Below, in pieces: positions 1 through 9,005 of a DNA stretch of 64,000 bases. The DNA is taken from positions 78,275 to 142,274 of the forward strand of contig JAFDXR010000013.1 of NCBI GenBank assembly GCA_018267825.1, in the 5' to 3' direction. Both the position numbers and the translations under genes were made by a program. The stretch is from Bacteroidota bacterium (GTDB taxonomy: Bacteria > Bacteroidota > Bacteroidia > B-17B0 > Aurantibacillaceae). Position 1 is the first letter of the stretch; each line of letters begins with the position of its first letter. The notes below the pieces were generated by a model. The model saw nothing but the letters and a program-made list of their open reading frames with translations. It made no database searches and had not been told where the DNA came from.

Positions 1-513
1 CATTCCATTTTCAAATCCAGGCGGGAGATCCCATTGTTTTTTCTGTGTATAAAATGTCATGGGCATCTGGTTCAGGTAACCGTTTACGCGCTGAATGTGC
101 GAATTGGTGTGCTGCCCGGAGCCAATAATATAATTAACCGTTTCCGTTCGCGAAAAAACCGTATCCCGTTTGTCGAGTCTGAATTCTGTGATCTGCAGGC
201 TATCATGACTCCACGACGCACTGTAATGCATATCGGAAAAAGAATCGTAGATCACATGCTGCGAGAAATCGGCAGCTGACTTACTCCGGCTGGCAACATC
301 GAAAGACCGGCCCATGCCTGTATTGATAAAGGTTTGGTATATATCCTGGTGGCAAAGTGCGCAGGTCTGAATACCTACGTAATGCGCAGAATCTGCATGA
401 TTGAGATACAGTAATGTATCTTTCACTTCATGATGCTGCGCTGTACCTCCACCCTCCGGGGTATGGCAGGCAAGCATGATAAAAAATATACCTATCAGAA
501 AAAAATACTTCAT
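1..513 (-). CDS. multihaem cytochrome c-like lipoprotein, partial (left edge)
   Basis: The reading frame starts at an ATG at 513 and stays open to the window edge (171 codons), so the 3' part is missing. It begins with a short hydrophobic stretch ending in a lipobox-like IMLAC (Cys17), which predicts an exported lipoprotein. A haem-attachment motif CALCH follows at about residue 50, inside a YVGxQTCxxCHxxIY context. That context is typical of cytochrome c-554/multihaem proteins of the phylum, which often carry further CXXCH motifs or TPRs downstream; that part lies outside the window. The ATG overlaps the stop codon of the upstream acetyltransferase (ATGA), so the two are translationally coupled and in one operon. 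The haem motif and lipobox are seen directly. The family name is inferred from the local motif only. Confidence 0.75.
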   Translation of the reverse strand, partial: MKYFFLIGIFFIMLACHTPEGGGTAQHHEVKDTLLYLNHADSAHYVGIQTCALCHQDIYQTFINTGMGRSFDVASRSKSAADFSQHVIYDSFSDMHYSASWSHDSLQITEFRLDKRDTVFSRTETVNYIIGSGQHTNSHIQRVNGYLNQMPMTFYTQKKQWDLPPGFENGM

Positions 514-1037
514 GAAGCCTTTACCAACTGCATCATCCATTCATCTTCAAACTCACCGTCGGCAATGCGGTTCCAGTTTTCTTTAAGGCCGCATTTTTTG
601 AATCCGTTCTTTTCAAACAGACGGATACTGGGCTCGTTGCTTGTACCGACATTGCAATACAGCTGTTTCAGTAATAGCGTATTGAATGCATATTCTGTAA
701 TCAACCGGAGTACCTCGGTGGCAAAACCATTGTTACGAAACGTTTCGTCGACCAGGATGCCCACACCAGCCCGCTGGTGAAAAGGTTCGAAATCAAAAAG
801 ATCTATAGCCCCCACGGCATCATCGGAGCCGTGCTTGCAGGCAATGAGCCGGAGTTGTTTATTGGTATAAATATCGTTGTGCTGATTGGCAAGAAATTGC
901 TCCAGAACAAATTTACTGAATGGTGCCTGGGTATTGCTCACGCGCCAGATAGAAGTGTCATTCTCCCATTTGTATAACAGGTTAAGATCTTCAGGCTCCA
1001 TGGCCCTCAGGTAAATATGTTTACCACTCAAAAACAT
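510..1037 (-). CDS. GNAT-family N-acetyltransferase (RimJ/RimL-like)
   Basis: This 175-residue protein fits a single acetyltransferase (GNAT) domain of the Acetyltransf_3 type. It opens with YLRAMEPEDL, has a central acidic strand (GAIDLFDFEP), the acetyl-CoA loop region RAGVGILVDETFRNNGFATE (Q/R-x-x-G-x-G/A variant), and the late NEPSIRLFEKNGFK motif that these enzymes use for CoA packing. Relatives acetylate ribosomal protein N termini, polyamines or antibiotics; the substrate cannot be told here. It lies between a conserved unknown gene (its start meets that gene's stop region at 1037) and a cytochrome lipoprotein (ATGA overlap), in an operon led by the dapF region. Confidence 0.85.
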   Translation of the reverse strand: MFLSGKHIYLRAMEPEDLNLLYKWENDTSIWRVSNTQAPFSKFVLEQFLANQHNDIYTNKQLRLIACKHGSDDAVGAIDLFDFEPFHQRAGVGILVDETFRNNGFATEVLRLITEYAFNTLLLKQLYCNVGTSNEPSIRLFEKNGFKKCGLKENWNRIADGEFEDEWMMQLVKAS

Positions 1038-1576
1038 CAGTCTTTATAAAAGGCTTCCCGTTCTTTCCGGATCACTTCCTGCAACTGCTTCGAAGAATAT
1101 TCCGGCAAACTAAATTTACCATTTTCCATCGACTTTTCATCGATATTTATAAATATTCGTTGACCCAGATAATCGTTCTCCTCGAGGCGTCGAACCATAT
1201 CAAACAGCAACTCCTCTTCCTGCAGAGGCAGTGCGTAGAACTCCTGGAAAAATAATTTAAGCGGACTGAGGCATGTTGCTTCATAAGGCTTTACCGACTG
1301 AAACTGCTGAACCTGGTGCTGAAAAATATGCAGCTGGTGATCATTGCTGAACACCGGATGCTTTCTGAGTTGCAGAAATACAGTCTCTATTTTTTTCTGC
1401 TGAATTGTTTTCAGAAGCACGTCCAGCTTCACATCCAGCTCATGGCCTTTAATGGTCAGTGAATTATAATTCCCGTCGGCCATAAATCCCACATGCGGCG
1501 GAACCCTGTTTGCATGAAGCAAAACAAGCCATGTGCCTTTCAGCAGGAGGGTCGAAACCGGAACATTATCAGTCAT
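1037..1576 (-). CDS. conserved hypothetical protein
   Basis: I do not recognise a named family. The ATG at 1576 gives about 179 residues; a TTG at 1594 that overlaps the dapF stop would add six. The ATG is preferred because a TTG start is not needed for coupling. The protein has no signal peptide or membrane segment. The N-terminal half reads as alternating strands (TLLLKGTWLVLL, SLTIKGHELDVKLDVLL), and the C-terminal half is rich in Gln, Glu and Leu and probably helical, ending in a charged helix. It is tightly packed between dapF (15-nt gap) and the acetyltransferase, so it is co-transcribed with them. Nothing in the context fixes a function. Confidence 0.7.
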   Translation of the reverse strand: MTDNVPVSTLLLKGTWLVLLHANRVPPHVGFMADGNYNSLTIKGHELDVKLDVLLKTIQQKKIETVFLQLRKHPVFSNDHQLHIFQHQVQQFQSVKPYEATCLSPLKLFFQEFYALPLQEEELLFDMVRRLEENDYLGQRIFINIDEKSMENGKFSLPEYSSKQLQEVIRKEREAFYKD

Positions 1577-1590
1577 GGGAGTTGAGAAGA

Positions 1591-2379
1591 TCAATTATCG
1601 GCGATTTCTATTTCGCCTTTAAATACAAAGGTTGCGGGACCTTCGAGCCAGATATTATAAAATGTATTTTCGAGTACTTTATCAAACTTCACATTCAATT
1701 CACCACCCGGTGTTTTTACGCGGCAATTGTTTTTACCGGTAGCAAGGCCCCGTGCAGCAGCCACCAAAGCAGAAGCGGTAACACCGGTACCGCACGACAG
1801 GGTTTCATCTTCAACACCACGTTCGTAGGTTCGTACAAAAAGTACATCATCGAGTTTCTCAATGAAGTTCACATTCGTGCCTGTTTCTTTGAAACGCTCA
1901 TTGTTGCGTATCTTACTTCCTTCCGAAAACACATCGGTATGGGCAACACCTTCCACAAACTTAACGTAATGCGGAGAGCCCGTATCCAGAAAATAAAAAT
2001 CGCTGCCGGTCTCGATTGTTCGTACATCGTTCATTTTAAGCGACACAATATCGTTTTCTATTTTCGCTTCATGCAGACCATCTACTGCAAGGAATTTAGC
2101 TTCCTTACCGATAAGCCCAAGGCGTGCTGCCAGGGCCGTAATACAACGGCCACCATTACCGCACATGCTGCTTTCATTACCATCGCTGTTGAAATAAACC
2201 ATTTTAAAATCAACGCCTGGCTCAAGTTCCAGTAACATCAGGCCATCAGCACCGATGCCGAAACGGCGATCACACAGCAAACGGATCTGCTCTACCGACA
2301 ACGACAATTTCATATCGCGGTTATCAATCAGTACAAAATCATTTCCTGTGCCCTGGTATTTATAAAATTGCAGGATCAT
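1591..2379 (-). CDS. dapF: diaminopimelate epimerase
   Basis: DapF interconverts LL- and meso-diaminopimelate, the last step before meso-DAP enters peptidoglycan or lysine synthesis. The 262-residue length is usual. Both catalytic cysteines are present in their signatures: Cys73 in NESSMCGNGGRC and Cys196 in ETLSCGTGVTA. The N-terminal YQGTGNDFVLID motif is also intact. It is cytoplasmic. The gene follows a membrane-anchored protein with a 4-nt gap and precedes a conserved unknown, so it sits second in a five-gene minus-strand operon. All family hallmarks are visible. Confidence 0.97.
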   Translation of the reverse strand: MILQFYKYQGTGNDFVLIDNRDMKLSLSVEQIRLLCDRRFGIGADGLMLLELEPGVDFKMVYFNSDGNESSMCGNGGRCITALAARLGLIGKEAKFLAVDGLHEAKIENDIVSLKMNDVRTIETGSDFYFLDTGSPHYVKFVEGVAHTDVFSEGSKIRNNERFKETGTNVNFIEKLDDVLFVRTYERGVEDETLSCGTGVTASALVAAARGLATGKNNCRVKTPGGELNVKFDKVLENTFYNIWLEGPATFVFKGEIEIADN

Positions 2380-2383
2380 GCGA

Positions 2384-3007
2384 TTAATTTATTCTTGCTA
2401 AAAGATTGGAATCGTTGACACGCTCCATCGGTTTAAACTCAGTACCAGCTGAAAGCTTATAAACCTGCTCTTCACTCTTCAGGTAAAAGCCATCATCAAC
2501 TTTGTAAATGGTGACATTCGAAAAATCGGAAGCGCCATACAAGATCACACGGTTACGGGTCATCCTGTAGCCTTTTGAATTCAAGGGTGTTTTCCAGAAC
2601 TCCACAAAAAACATATTCGGAAAATCATCACTGCTGACTCCGGCCAGTTGCCCGGTGAGTGTGTCTTTACGTGTACCGTCGAGATCAATTACCTTGATCG
2701 TTTTGATAGAAATAAGTTCTTCTTTGGCCACATTGATACCTGCATCTTCTTTCAGCAAATTGTCTACTTCATTGTAATCAATCTCCGGCGATTTACTGGT
2801 ATTGATTTTTTTACCGGGAGTGCGTTTTTCAGGCTTGGTTTCAGGCTTCTCTCCCGGAATGGTTTCTACAATTTTTATTTTTTCGGTATTGCTCGAACGC
2901 ATGCGTTTAAAATACCCATCGATCTTGAAAATAAAAAAGCCCACACCGATCAGTAACCCAATGGTAACACCGAAAACAAAGGCAGGTATCTTGCGCTTAA
3001 ATCTCAT
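2384..3007 (-). CDS. single-pass membrane protein of unknown function
   Basis: This 207-residue protein has a basic N terminus and one membrane segment at about residues 10-28 (VFGVTIGLLIGVGFFIFKI). A Lys/Pro/Glu-rich linker (about 45-75) is followed by a C-terminal domain of about 130 residues with a late strand-rich part (FVEFWKTPLNSKGYRMTRNR, VTIYKVDDGFYLKSEEQ). With the positive-inside rule, the C-terminal domain should lie in the periplasm. Similar proteins next to dapF occur in this phylum, but no function is known to me. It is the first gene of the dapF operon and is divergent from the htrA gene. Confidence 0.75.
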   Translation of the reverse strand: MRFKRKIPAFVFGVTIGLLIGVGFFIFKIDGYFKRMRSSNTEKIKIVETIPGEKPETKPEKRTPGKKINTSKSPEIDYNEVDNLLKEDAGINVAKEELISIKTIKVIDLDGTRKDTLTGQLAGVSSDDFPNMFFVEFWKTPLNSKGYRMTRNRVILYGASDFSNVTIYKVDDGFYLKSEEQVYKLSAGTEFKPMERVNDSNLLARIN

Positions 3008-3087
3008 AAAACAGCCATGTAAAGTTAAACAATTTTAAGCGCAGTTAAGTATTGTTAAAAACAAAATAATAACCCTAACTTTCATTG

Positions 3088-3095
3088 TAATTTTG
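3088..3095 (+). promoter_or_regulatory. -7 promoter box for htrA-like gene
   Basis: TAATTTTG matches the Bacteroidota -7 consensus TAnnTTTG exactly and lies 35 nt before the protease start codon. No convincing -33 TTTG box sits 19-21 nt upstream, so this is a partial match. Confidence 0.5.
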
Positions 3096-3130
3096 CGTTA
3101 TAAATTCAGTTTCAACAAAAACCATAGTAT

Positions 3131-4603
3131 ATGAAAAAGATCATTTCAGCCGTTTTTGTAGGAGCAATTGGTGGAGCCGTTGCTCTCTTTACAAATCATT
3201 ATTTTTTCGATCATGCTCCAACAGTATCGCAAATTAATTACAACCCTTACCAGGCACCGGTAAAGTATACTTCCTATTCCGGAGCCGCCATAGCTTCTGC
3301 TCCCGATTTTGTTGCATCTGCTGAAAAATCGGTGAATTCGGTTGTGCATATTAAAACCACGTCCGAAGGTAAAGTCAATGTAAACTATGATCCGTTTCAG
3401 CAATGGTTTTATGGTGGCCAGCGCCAGCCATACATCCTGCAGGGAAGCGGCAGTGGCGTTATTATCAGCGCCGACGGCTATATTGTAACCAACAACCACG
3501 TGGTGGCCGACGCCGACAAAATTGAGGTTGTTCTCAACGATAAACGTTCGTATAGCGCCGATGTGATTGGCACAGACCCAAACACAGATCTGGCACTTAT
3601 TAAAATCAAGGAAAGCGGCCTGCCATTTATTACCTATGGCAATTCCGACGATGTAAAAGTTGGCGAATGGGCACTTGCTGTGGGCAATCCATTTAACCTG
3701 AACTCTACGGTTACTGCCGGTATCATCAGTGCCAAAGGCCGCAATATCAATATCCTCGAAGGGAGTGCCAATGCTGCCGGTGGCAGTGTAGCCCCGATCG
3801 AATCGTTTATTCAGACCGATGCTGCCGTGAACCCGGGAAACAGCGGTGGTGCACTTGTAAATACAACCGGCGATCTCATTGGTATTAACACGGCTATTGC
3901 CTCCAACAATGGGTCATACCAGGGTTATTCATTTGCTATACCGGTCAATATTGTAAAAAAAGTGGTGAGCGACCTGGTGGAGTTCGGAACCGTGCAGCGC
4001 GCTTTTATTGGTGTAAGTATTCAGGATATTGACGCAAAATTCGCACAGCAAAAAAACATTAAACAATTGCGCGGAGCATATGTGAATGGCTTAACTGTAA
4101 ATGGTGCCGGTGAAGAAGCCGGGATCAAAATCGGGGATATTATTACAAAAGTAGAAGGTGTGCCGGTGAAAGGCACCTCCGAATTGCTCGAGCAGATTGG
4201 CAAATTCAGACCAAGCGATAAGATCACTGTGACCGTGATCCGCGACGACAAAGAGGTGATGCTCCCGGTGGTTTTGAAAAACAAAGAAAACAGCCTGGGT
4301 GTTATTAAAAAAGCCGAGGTTGCCAGAACGTCTATCAACTCCCTGGGTGCCACTTTCGAAGAACTCTCACCAGAGGACCTCAGCAAGCTCAAAATCACCA
4401 ATGGTGTTAAAGTGAGTAAGCTGACCCAGGGTAAATTATCCTCTGCCGGAATCCGCGAAGGTTTTGTGATTACCTCGATCGATAAAAAGAAAATGAGCTC
4501 GGTGAAAGATATCCAGGCGAACCTGGAAAATAAAACGGGCGGTGTTTTAATTGAAGGCGTTTATGCCAATGGAACCAGGGCTTTTTATGGTTTCGGAATG
4601 TAA
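3131..4603 (+). CDS. HtrA/DegP-family periplasmic serine protease
   Basis: This 490-residue Do-like protease/chaperone degrades or refolds damaged envelope proteins. A membrane anchor or signal at residues 3-20 leads into the trypsin-like domain. The triad is readable: His123 in TNNHVVADAD, Asp153 in NTDLALIK and Ser238 in NPGNSGGAL. Two PDZ domains follow (about 280-375 and 395-490). The first has the typical AGIKIGDIITKVEGV core; the second is more divergent. A Ser/Ala/Gly-rich insertion (about 209-222) lies in the LA-loop/strand region between His and Ser. It is probably monocistronic, divergent from the dapF operon, with a -7 box at 3088. Confidence 0.95.
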   Translation: MKKIISAVFVGAIGGAVALFTNHYFFDHAPTVSQINYNPYQAPVKYTSYSGAAIASAPDFVASAEKSVNSVVHIKTTSEGKVNVNYDPFQQWFYGGQRQPYILQGSGSGVIISADGYIVTNNHVVADADKIEVVLNDKRSYSADVIGTDPNTDLALIKIKESGLPFITYGNSDDVKVGEWALAVGNPFNLNSTVTAGIISAKGRNINILEGSANAAGGSVAPIESFIQTDAAVNPGNSGGALVNTTGDLIGINTAIASNNGSYQGYSFAIPVNIVKKVVSDLVEFGTVQRAFIGVSIQDIDAKFAQQKNIKQLRGAYVNGLTVNGAGEEAGIKIGDIITKVEGVPVKGTSELLEQIGKFRPSDKITVTVIRDDKEVMLPVVLKNKENSLGVIKKAEVARTSINSLGATFEELSPEDLSKLKITNGVKVSKLTQGKLSSAGIREGFVITSIDKKKMSSVKDIQANLENKTGGVLIEGVYANGTRAFYGFGM

Positions 4604-4753
4604 TACGAAGAGACTCTGCGAACGGTAACGGTAAACCAGTAGCATTAATCAGGAAAGGCGGCGTACTACAAATTGCATGCCATTATTTTTGATACTTCTT
4701 ATACAACATTTTGTCTATCAATTCGTTATCATGGTAGATTAAGGCTTTATTAA

Positions 4754-4785
4754 ATTGTAATTATTAATTTATTGAACTACTTTTG
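4754..4785 (+). promoter_or_regulatory. Bacteroidota-type -33/-7 promoter of rpoD
   Basis: TTG at 4755-4757, an exact 20-nt spacer, and TACTTTTG at 4778-4785 (consensus TAnnTTTG) form a well-spaced primary-sigma promoter. Transcription should begin near 4790, giving a leader of about 20 nt before the rpoD ATG. Confidence 0.7.
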
Positions 4786-4809
4786 CTAGCTTAAAATAAC
4801 AATATCATC

Positions 4810-5673
4810 ATGAGGCAACTAAAAATCACCAAATCCATCACCAATCGCGAGAGTGCGTCTTTAGACAAATATCTCCAGGAAATTGGCCGTGAGGAATTAA
4901 TTACCGCGGAAGAAGAAGTAATCCTGGCTAAGAAAATTAAAGACGGCGATCAACGTGCATTGGAAAAATTAACCCGCGCAAACTTACGTTTCGTGGTGTC
5001 TGTTGCCAAACAGTATCAAAACCAGGGCTTAAGCTTACCGGATTTAATCAATGAAGGGAACCTCGGCCTGATCAAAGCTGCACGCCGTTTCGATGAAACA
5101 CGTGGATTTAAATTCATTTCTTATGCCGTATGGTGGATTCGTCAGAGCATTTTACAGGCTTTGGCTGAACAGTCACGTATTGTGCGTTTACCATTAAACC
5201 AGGTTGGTTCTTTAAACAAGATCAACAAAGCGTATTCCAAACTGGAGCAGGAATTTGAGCGTGAACCAAGCGCTGAAGAGCTTGCCGAAATTCTGGATCT
5301 GCCAATTGACAAAGTAGCTGATACCATGAAAGTGAGCGGTCGCCATGTGAGCATGGATGCTCCGTTTGCCAACGGCGAAGAGAGTTCACTGATGGACGTG
5401 CTTGTGAATCATGATTCACCACGCGCTGATGGCGGTCTGATCAACGAATCATTATCAAAAGAAATTGATCGTGCTTTATCTACACTGACTGAAAGAGAAC
5501 GCGATGTAGTAAAGCTGTTTTTCGGAATCGGATTAAATCACGGACTTACCCTCGAGGAAATCGGTGATAAATTTGACCTGACCCGCGAACGTGTTCGTCA
5601 GATCAAGGAAAAAGCCATTCGTCGCCTGAGACACAGCTCCCGCAGTAAACTGCTGCAACAATATTTAGGTTAA
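4810..5673 (+). CDS. rpoD: RNA polymerase primary sigma factor (sigma-70/SigA type)
   Basis: This 287-residue protein has sigma regions 1.2 to 4 but no region 1.1, the usual short form in Bacteroidota. Region 1.2 is [18 protein letters not shown]. Region 2 contains [17 protein letters not shown] and the core/-10 helices ending in [13 protein letters not shown]. Region 3 runs over [16 protein letters not shown], and region 4 ends with an intact helix-turn-helix ([20 protein letters not shown]). This factor recognises the TTTG/TAnnTTTG promoters seen throughout the window. It is monocistronic, bounded by its own promoter and a strong terminator. Confidence 0.97.
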   Translation: MRQLKITKSITNRESASLDKYLQEIGREELITAEEEVILAKKIKDGDQRALEKLTRANLRFVVSVAKQYQNQGLSLPDLINEGNLGLIKAARRFDETRGFKFISYAVWWIRQSILQALAEQSRIVRLPLNQVGSLNKINKAYSKLEQEFEREPSAEELAEILDLPIDKVADTMKVSGRHVSMDAPFANGEESSLMDVLVNHDSPRADGGLINESLSKEIDRALSTLTERERDVVKLFFGIGLNHGLTLEEIGDKFDLTRERVRQIKEKAIRRLRHSSRSKLLQQYLG

Positions 5674-5675
5674 TA

Positions 5676-5710
5676 AAAAAATCCCCGGTCCAACACCGGG
5701 GATTTTTTTT
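5676..5710 (+). terminator. rpoD intrinsic terminator (bidirectional)
   Basis: Stem ATCCCCGGT (5681-5689) pairs with ACCGGGGAT (5695-5703) around a 5-nt loop, followed by T8. An A-run on the left side lets it also stop the converging minus-strand gene. Confidence 0.9.
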
Positions 5711-5742
5711 GACTTTTATTTTCTTATGGTCCGTAATCCTAC

Positions 5743-7338
5743 TTATTTCTGAATTTGCAATTTCGTGGTTATACGCCCCTGGCCGTCCGATACTTCAAGC
5801 AGGTATATTCCGGAAGCCTGGTCCTCCAATGGAATTGTTATTCCATATTCCGCAGATGTTTCATAACGCTGGTACACTGTGTTTCCTAATATGCTTTTAA
5901 GCGTTACGAGTACTTGTTTCCCATTATATTCTGCCACACGGATTGTGACATACCCGGTAGCAGGATTCGGAAATACAAATACTCCGGAAGCCTGGTTCTG
6001 TTCGTTGATGCCAACATAAGTACAGGCATCTGTTACAAGGACACCGCTACTCACCGTATATGGCGCTGCTTTACGCACTGTAGGTGTTGCCGCAGAAAGC
6101 ATTGAGCCTGATCCGGCAATAACATGATGCGAACGTTTGTTGTTCGGGATCAAAGCTTGTTTACAGCCGCTATTCAACATTGAGTCTGTTTTCACAAGGT
6201 AAACATCGTAATATGTGCCCCCGTTAAAACTGTTTGAGTTTCCGCATAATACATACCCGCCCCGGTTTGTGGCAAATACGGCATTTCCTTCATCATCGCC
6301 TGTAGCACCATAGGTATATTCGTGCAACTGATTTCCATTGGCATCCAATTTCAGTAACAAGGCATCGAAGTTTCCGGCACCATAACTGATGGTGTATCCG
6401 CCGATAATAAATGTGCCATCTGGAGCCTGCCGCACAGACTGACCGCATTCAAAAGCAGGACCACCGAATGTATGCACCCAAAGTGTATCGCCGTTGGCAT
6501 CGGTCCGGATTGCCAGTATATCTATATCGTTGCTGGTGCTGTCGGTACTGTAGCCACCGGTTATAATAAATCCTCCATCACTGGTCTGCTGCATGGAGTT
6601 GCCCCAATCGGAGCCTTTGAAGCCGTATGTTTTCGTAAAAAGCGGGTTACCGAGTGAATCGGTTTTCAATAGAAAAGCATCGCCGTTGGGTTCGGCAAAA
6701 GCATTGGTGTAGCCTGTAATCATAAAGCCCTTATCGGATGTTTGTACAATGCTGTAGGCATCTGTAATATTGTAATTCCCTCCCAGAGATTTCGACCATT
6801 TCACATCACCGAGCTGGCCTGTTTTGATCAGGTATATTCCGGCAGAGTCGGACCCGGTGCGGTAGGTTGTGGTATAGCCTGCCATAATGTAGCCACCATC
6901 GCTGGTCTGGCGTACAACATTACAAAAATCGTTGAGGCTACCGCCGTATAAGCCTGTCCAGAGTGTGTCGCCTGTAGCGTTGGTTTTTATGAGCGTGGCA
7001 TTGTATCCGCTGGATGCAAAGCTTTTGGTATACCCCCCGATAATAAATCCACCGTCCGCTGTTTGTTGAACCGAATAGCCCTGGTCCTGGTGCGATCCCC
7101 CGTGATAAATCCTTGACCATTGCAGACTCGCCAGGGAATCTGTTTTTAAAAGGTAAATCCCATCCCCATAGTTCTGTGTGAACCCCCCGAATGCAAAACC
7201 ATGATCGCTGCATTGTTGTATAAAAAAACCGGATTCATCATCAATACCTCCCATGCTTTTCTGAAACATGGATTGCGCCTGCGAGAGCAGGTTCAATAAA
7301 CAACATACTAACACTATGATATATGATTTTCTCTTCAT
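5743..7338 (-). CDS. secreted seven-repeat beta-propeller protein with T9SS sorting domain
   Basis: This 531-residue protein starts with a signal peptide (cleavage after about AQA at residue 22). Seven repeats of about 50-55 residues follow, each with a W-x-x-x-YGG start and a core QTxDGGFIIGGYT, suggesting a single seven-bladed propeller (about 25-400). A linker leads to a C-terminal Por secretion domain: VFPNPATGYVTI opens it and GIYLLEVSDGQGRITTKLQIQK closes it. Such proteins cross the outer membrane through T9SS and are displayed or released. The function is unknown; ligand binding or adhesion is plausible. It converges on rpoD. Confidence 0.88.
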   Translation of the reverse strand: MKRKSYIIVLVCCLLNLLSQAQSMFQKSMGGIDDESGFFIQQCSDHGFAFGGFTQNYGDGIYLLKTDSLASLQWSRIYHGGSHQDQGYSVQQTADGGFIIGGYTKSFASSGYNATLIKTNATGDTLWTGLYGGSLNDFCNVVRQTSDGGYIMAGYTTTYRTGSDSAGIYLIKTGQLGDVKWSKSLGGNYNITDAYSIVQTSDKGFMITGYTNAFAEPNGDAFLLKTDSLGNPLFTKTYGFKGSDWGNSMQQTSDGGFIITGGYSTDSTSNDIDILAIRTDANGDTLWVHTFGGPAFECGQSVRQAPDGTFIIGGYTISYGAGNFDALLLKLDANGNQLHEYTYGATGDDEGNAVFATNRGGYVLCGNSNSFNGGTYYDVYLVKTDSMLNSGCKQALIPNNKRSHHVIAGSGSMLSAATPTVRKAAPYTVSSGVLVTDACTYVGINEQNQASGVFVFPNPATGYVTIRVAEYNGKQVLVTLKSILGNTVYQRYETSAEYGITIPLEDQASGIYLLEVSDGQGRITTKLQIQK

Positions 7339-7412
7339 ATCCGGGTATTCTAATTATTTCATTCTTTGCAGAAGCTCGCTGATAAAATTTTTCAAAAAAA
7401 ATTCAACCCGAT

Positions 7413-7820
7413 TTATTCCTTTGCTTTAAAAGCAGACACAGCAAGCATGATCCAGCCGGTGATCAAAACAATGCCACCGATGGGTGTTACAGGGCCCAGA
7501 AATTTCAGGCCTTCGAAGCCTGTAAGGCCACGTGTACATAAAAAATACAGTGAACCTGAAAACAGGATGACCCCCCAGAAAAAACAGGCGTAGGCCCAGT
7601 CGAGCCATTTATTGGGTTTGATCTGGTTCCAGAGCAATACAATGAGCATAACAATGGTGTGATACATATGGTACCTGACGCCGGTCTCGAAGCCTGCCAG
7701 CTGATCGGGCGTAACCAGTCCTGATTCGATTTTCGATTTCAGGAAGTGCGCCCCGAGCGCGCCAAGCGACACCGCCAGTGCCCCCATCAGGCCCACGGTT
7801 AATATTTTTGAAGGTTTCAT
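7413..7820 (-). CDS. DUF423 family inner-membrane protein
   Basis: This 135-residue protein has four hydrophobic segments, and the N-terminal ALAVSLGALGAHFLKSK and internal YHMYHTIVMLIVLL motifs are hallmarks of DUF423 (YwdK-like) proteins. The family is small and widespread, sits in the cytoplasmic membrane and has no established function. It lies 17 nt downstream of the DUF4476 gene, so the two are likely co-transcribed. Confidence 0.9.
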   Translation of the reverse strand: MKPSKILTVGLMGALAVSLGALGAHFLKSKIESGLVTPDQLAGFETGVRYHMYHTIVMLIVLLWNQIKPNKWLDWAYACFFWGVILFSGSLYFLCTRGLTGFEGLKFLGPVTPIGGIVLITGWIMLAVSAFKAKE

Positions 7821-7837
7821 GGTTGTTTTAAAATATA

Positions 7838-8953
7838 TTATTTACCGTATAGTTTATTGAACTCATCTTTTGTTTCGGCAAAATCGAAAATGTCGGACAG
7901 TTTATAGAATTCCTGTTTATCGACGACCACACGATATGAAGATTTTACAAAATCGATACGCTCCCTGTCGTGATGAAACGATGTGGCCATCAGCCTGATC
8001 TGTTCACAGCTGAAGCAATTGCCGGACAACTGTTTTTTTGCCACTTTCAATTTTTCATTTTCATAAGCAGCAGCTTTCAGTGCAGCCATCATCTGGGTCA
8101 TTTTCTCTGCCCCGACTGCTTCTTTGCAGGCCAGTTTTTGTTGTTTTTCGATCCGGGCAATTTCTTCCAGGTAATTATCGTAGTCTTCCTGAATGGATTT
8201 GTATACCAGAACCTCTCTCAGGCGCGAGGCATTTTGTTTATCTGTGAGGTGCCAGTAGCCCTCTTTACAAGCTTTCAGTTTATCAAGTTCTATGGTAAAA
8301 TAGGATACCAGTTCCATGAGTTGTGCAACTGAATAACAATTATTCTGAATGACATCGGTAACGTAGGCTGATTTCCGTTCCAGGTCATTGGATTTGTTCA
8401 TGAGTTGCGCAAAATAACGCATTTCATGCTGACTTAAACTTGTATCGCAGGATCTTGAATCTGTATGATAGTTATTAAAAAAAACAGGTTTATTGTCTTT
8501 TGCTTTGTACAGTATGCCATATATACTGTTATCGATCATCGGAACTACTTCTTTCGGAGCCTCAGGAATAGGAGGCTTCTCCGGGCCGGAGGTATCATTG
8601 ACGGTCACAAAACGGAGGGCATGAAGCGCTTTGGGATTTGTATACGAATCGGTAATGACGTAGGTAAATTCTTTGTTCAGATATTTTTTATCGTTTCCGA
8701 TGGTAATAACAGGGTAAAACACGGTAGAATCTTTCGCTTCCTGGAATTTTATCTTCAGGCGAAGTACTCCTGGTGAAATGGCAAAGGCTTTTACATTACT
8801 TTGTGGCACTGTATTAATCACATCGTTATTAACCGTCAGGATAAAGCGTTTGCCAGTAGCGCTGAAAATAACCAGGTCATTGGTTTGAGCATGAAAAACC
8901 GTTTGAAGAAAGAAAATGAAAACGAGAATCAAACCGGGTCTAAACATGAACAT
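7838..8953 (-). CDS. exported protein with two DUF4476-type domains
   Basis: This 371-residue protein has a signal peptide (about residues 1-22, ending in FHAQT). The N-terminal half (25-130) is strand-rich, like other DUF4476 proteins. Two helical DUF4476-like units follow: one at about 165-225 (DTSLSQHEMRYFAQLMN, then NCYSVAQLMELVSYF) and one at about 300-371 (NCFSCEQIRLMATSF, ending in DIFDFAETKDEFNKLY). Each contains the conserved Cys/Leu helical motif. The family is almost confined to Bacteroidota and has no known function. It is divergent from the saccharopine-dehydrogenase-like gene across a 52-nt promoter region. Confidence 0.85.
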   Translation of the reverse strand: MFMFRPGLILVFIFFLQTVFHAQTNDLVIFSATGKRFILTVNNDVINTVPQSNVKAFAISPGVLRLKIKFQEAKDSTVFYPVITIGNDKKYLNKEFTYVITDSYTNPKALHALRFVTVNDTSGPEKPPIPEAPKEVVPMIDNSIYGILYKAKDNKPVFFNNYHTDSRSCDTSLSQHEMRYFAQLMNKSNDLERKSAYVTDVIQNNCYSVAQLMELVSYFTIELDKLKACKEGYWHLTDKQNASRLREVLVYKSIQEDYDNYLEEIARIEKQQKLACKEAVGAEKMTQMMAALKAAAYENEKLKVAKKQLSGNCFSCEQIRLMATSFHHDRERIDFVKSSYRVVVDKQEFYKLSDIFDFAETKDEFNKLYGK

Positions 8954-8967
8954 TTATTAGATTACAA

Positions 8968-8987
8968 CAAATTTAGGTTTATTTTTG
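8968..8987. promoter_or_regulatory. overlapping divergent -7 promoter boxes
   Basis: On the minus strand, 8968-8975 reads TAAATTTG, and on the plus strand 8980-8987 reads TATTTTTG; both match TAnnTTTG exactly. They serve the DUF4476 gene and the saccharopine-dehydrogenase-like gene respectively. The two boxes are only 4 nt apart, so the promoters probably exclude each other. Neither has a clear -33 box. Confidence 0.55.
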
Positions 8988-9005
8988 TAGCGAATTACGA
9001 ATTTT

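Noticed and set aside
1510-2235. Long plus-strand frame of 241 codons opposite dapF
   Set aside because: It lies antisense to a gene with all catalytic motifs; Cys/Ile/Phe-rich composition is typical of a shadow frame.
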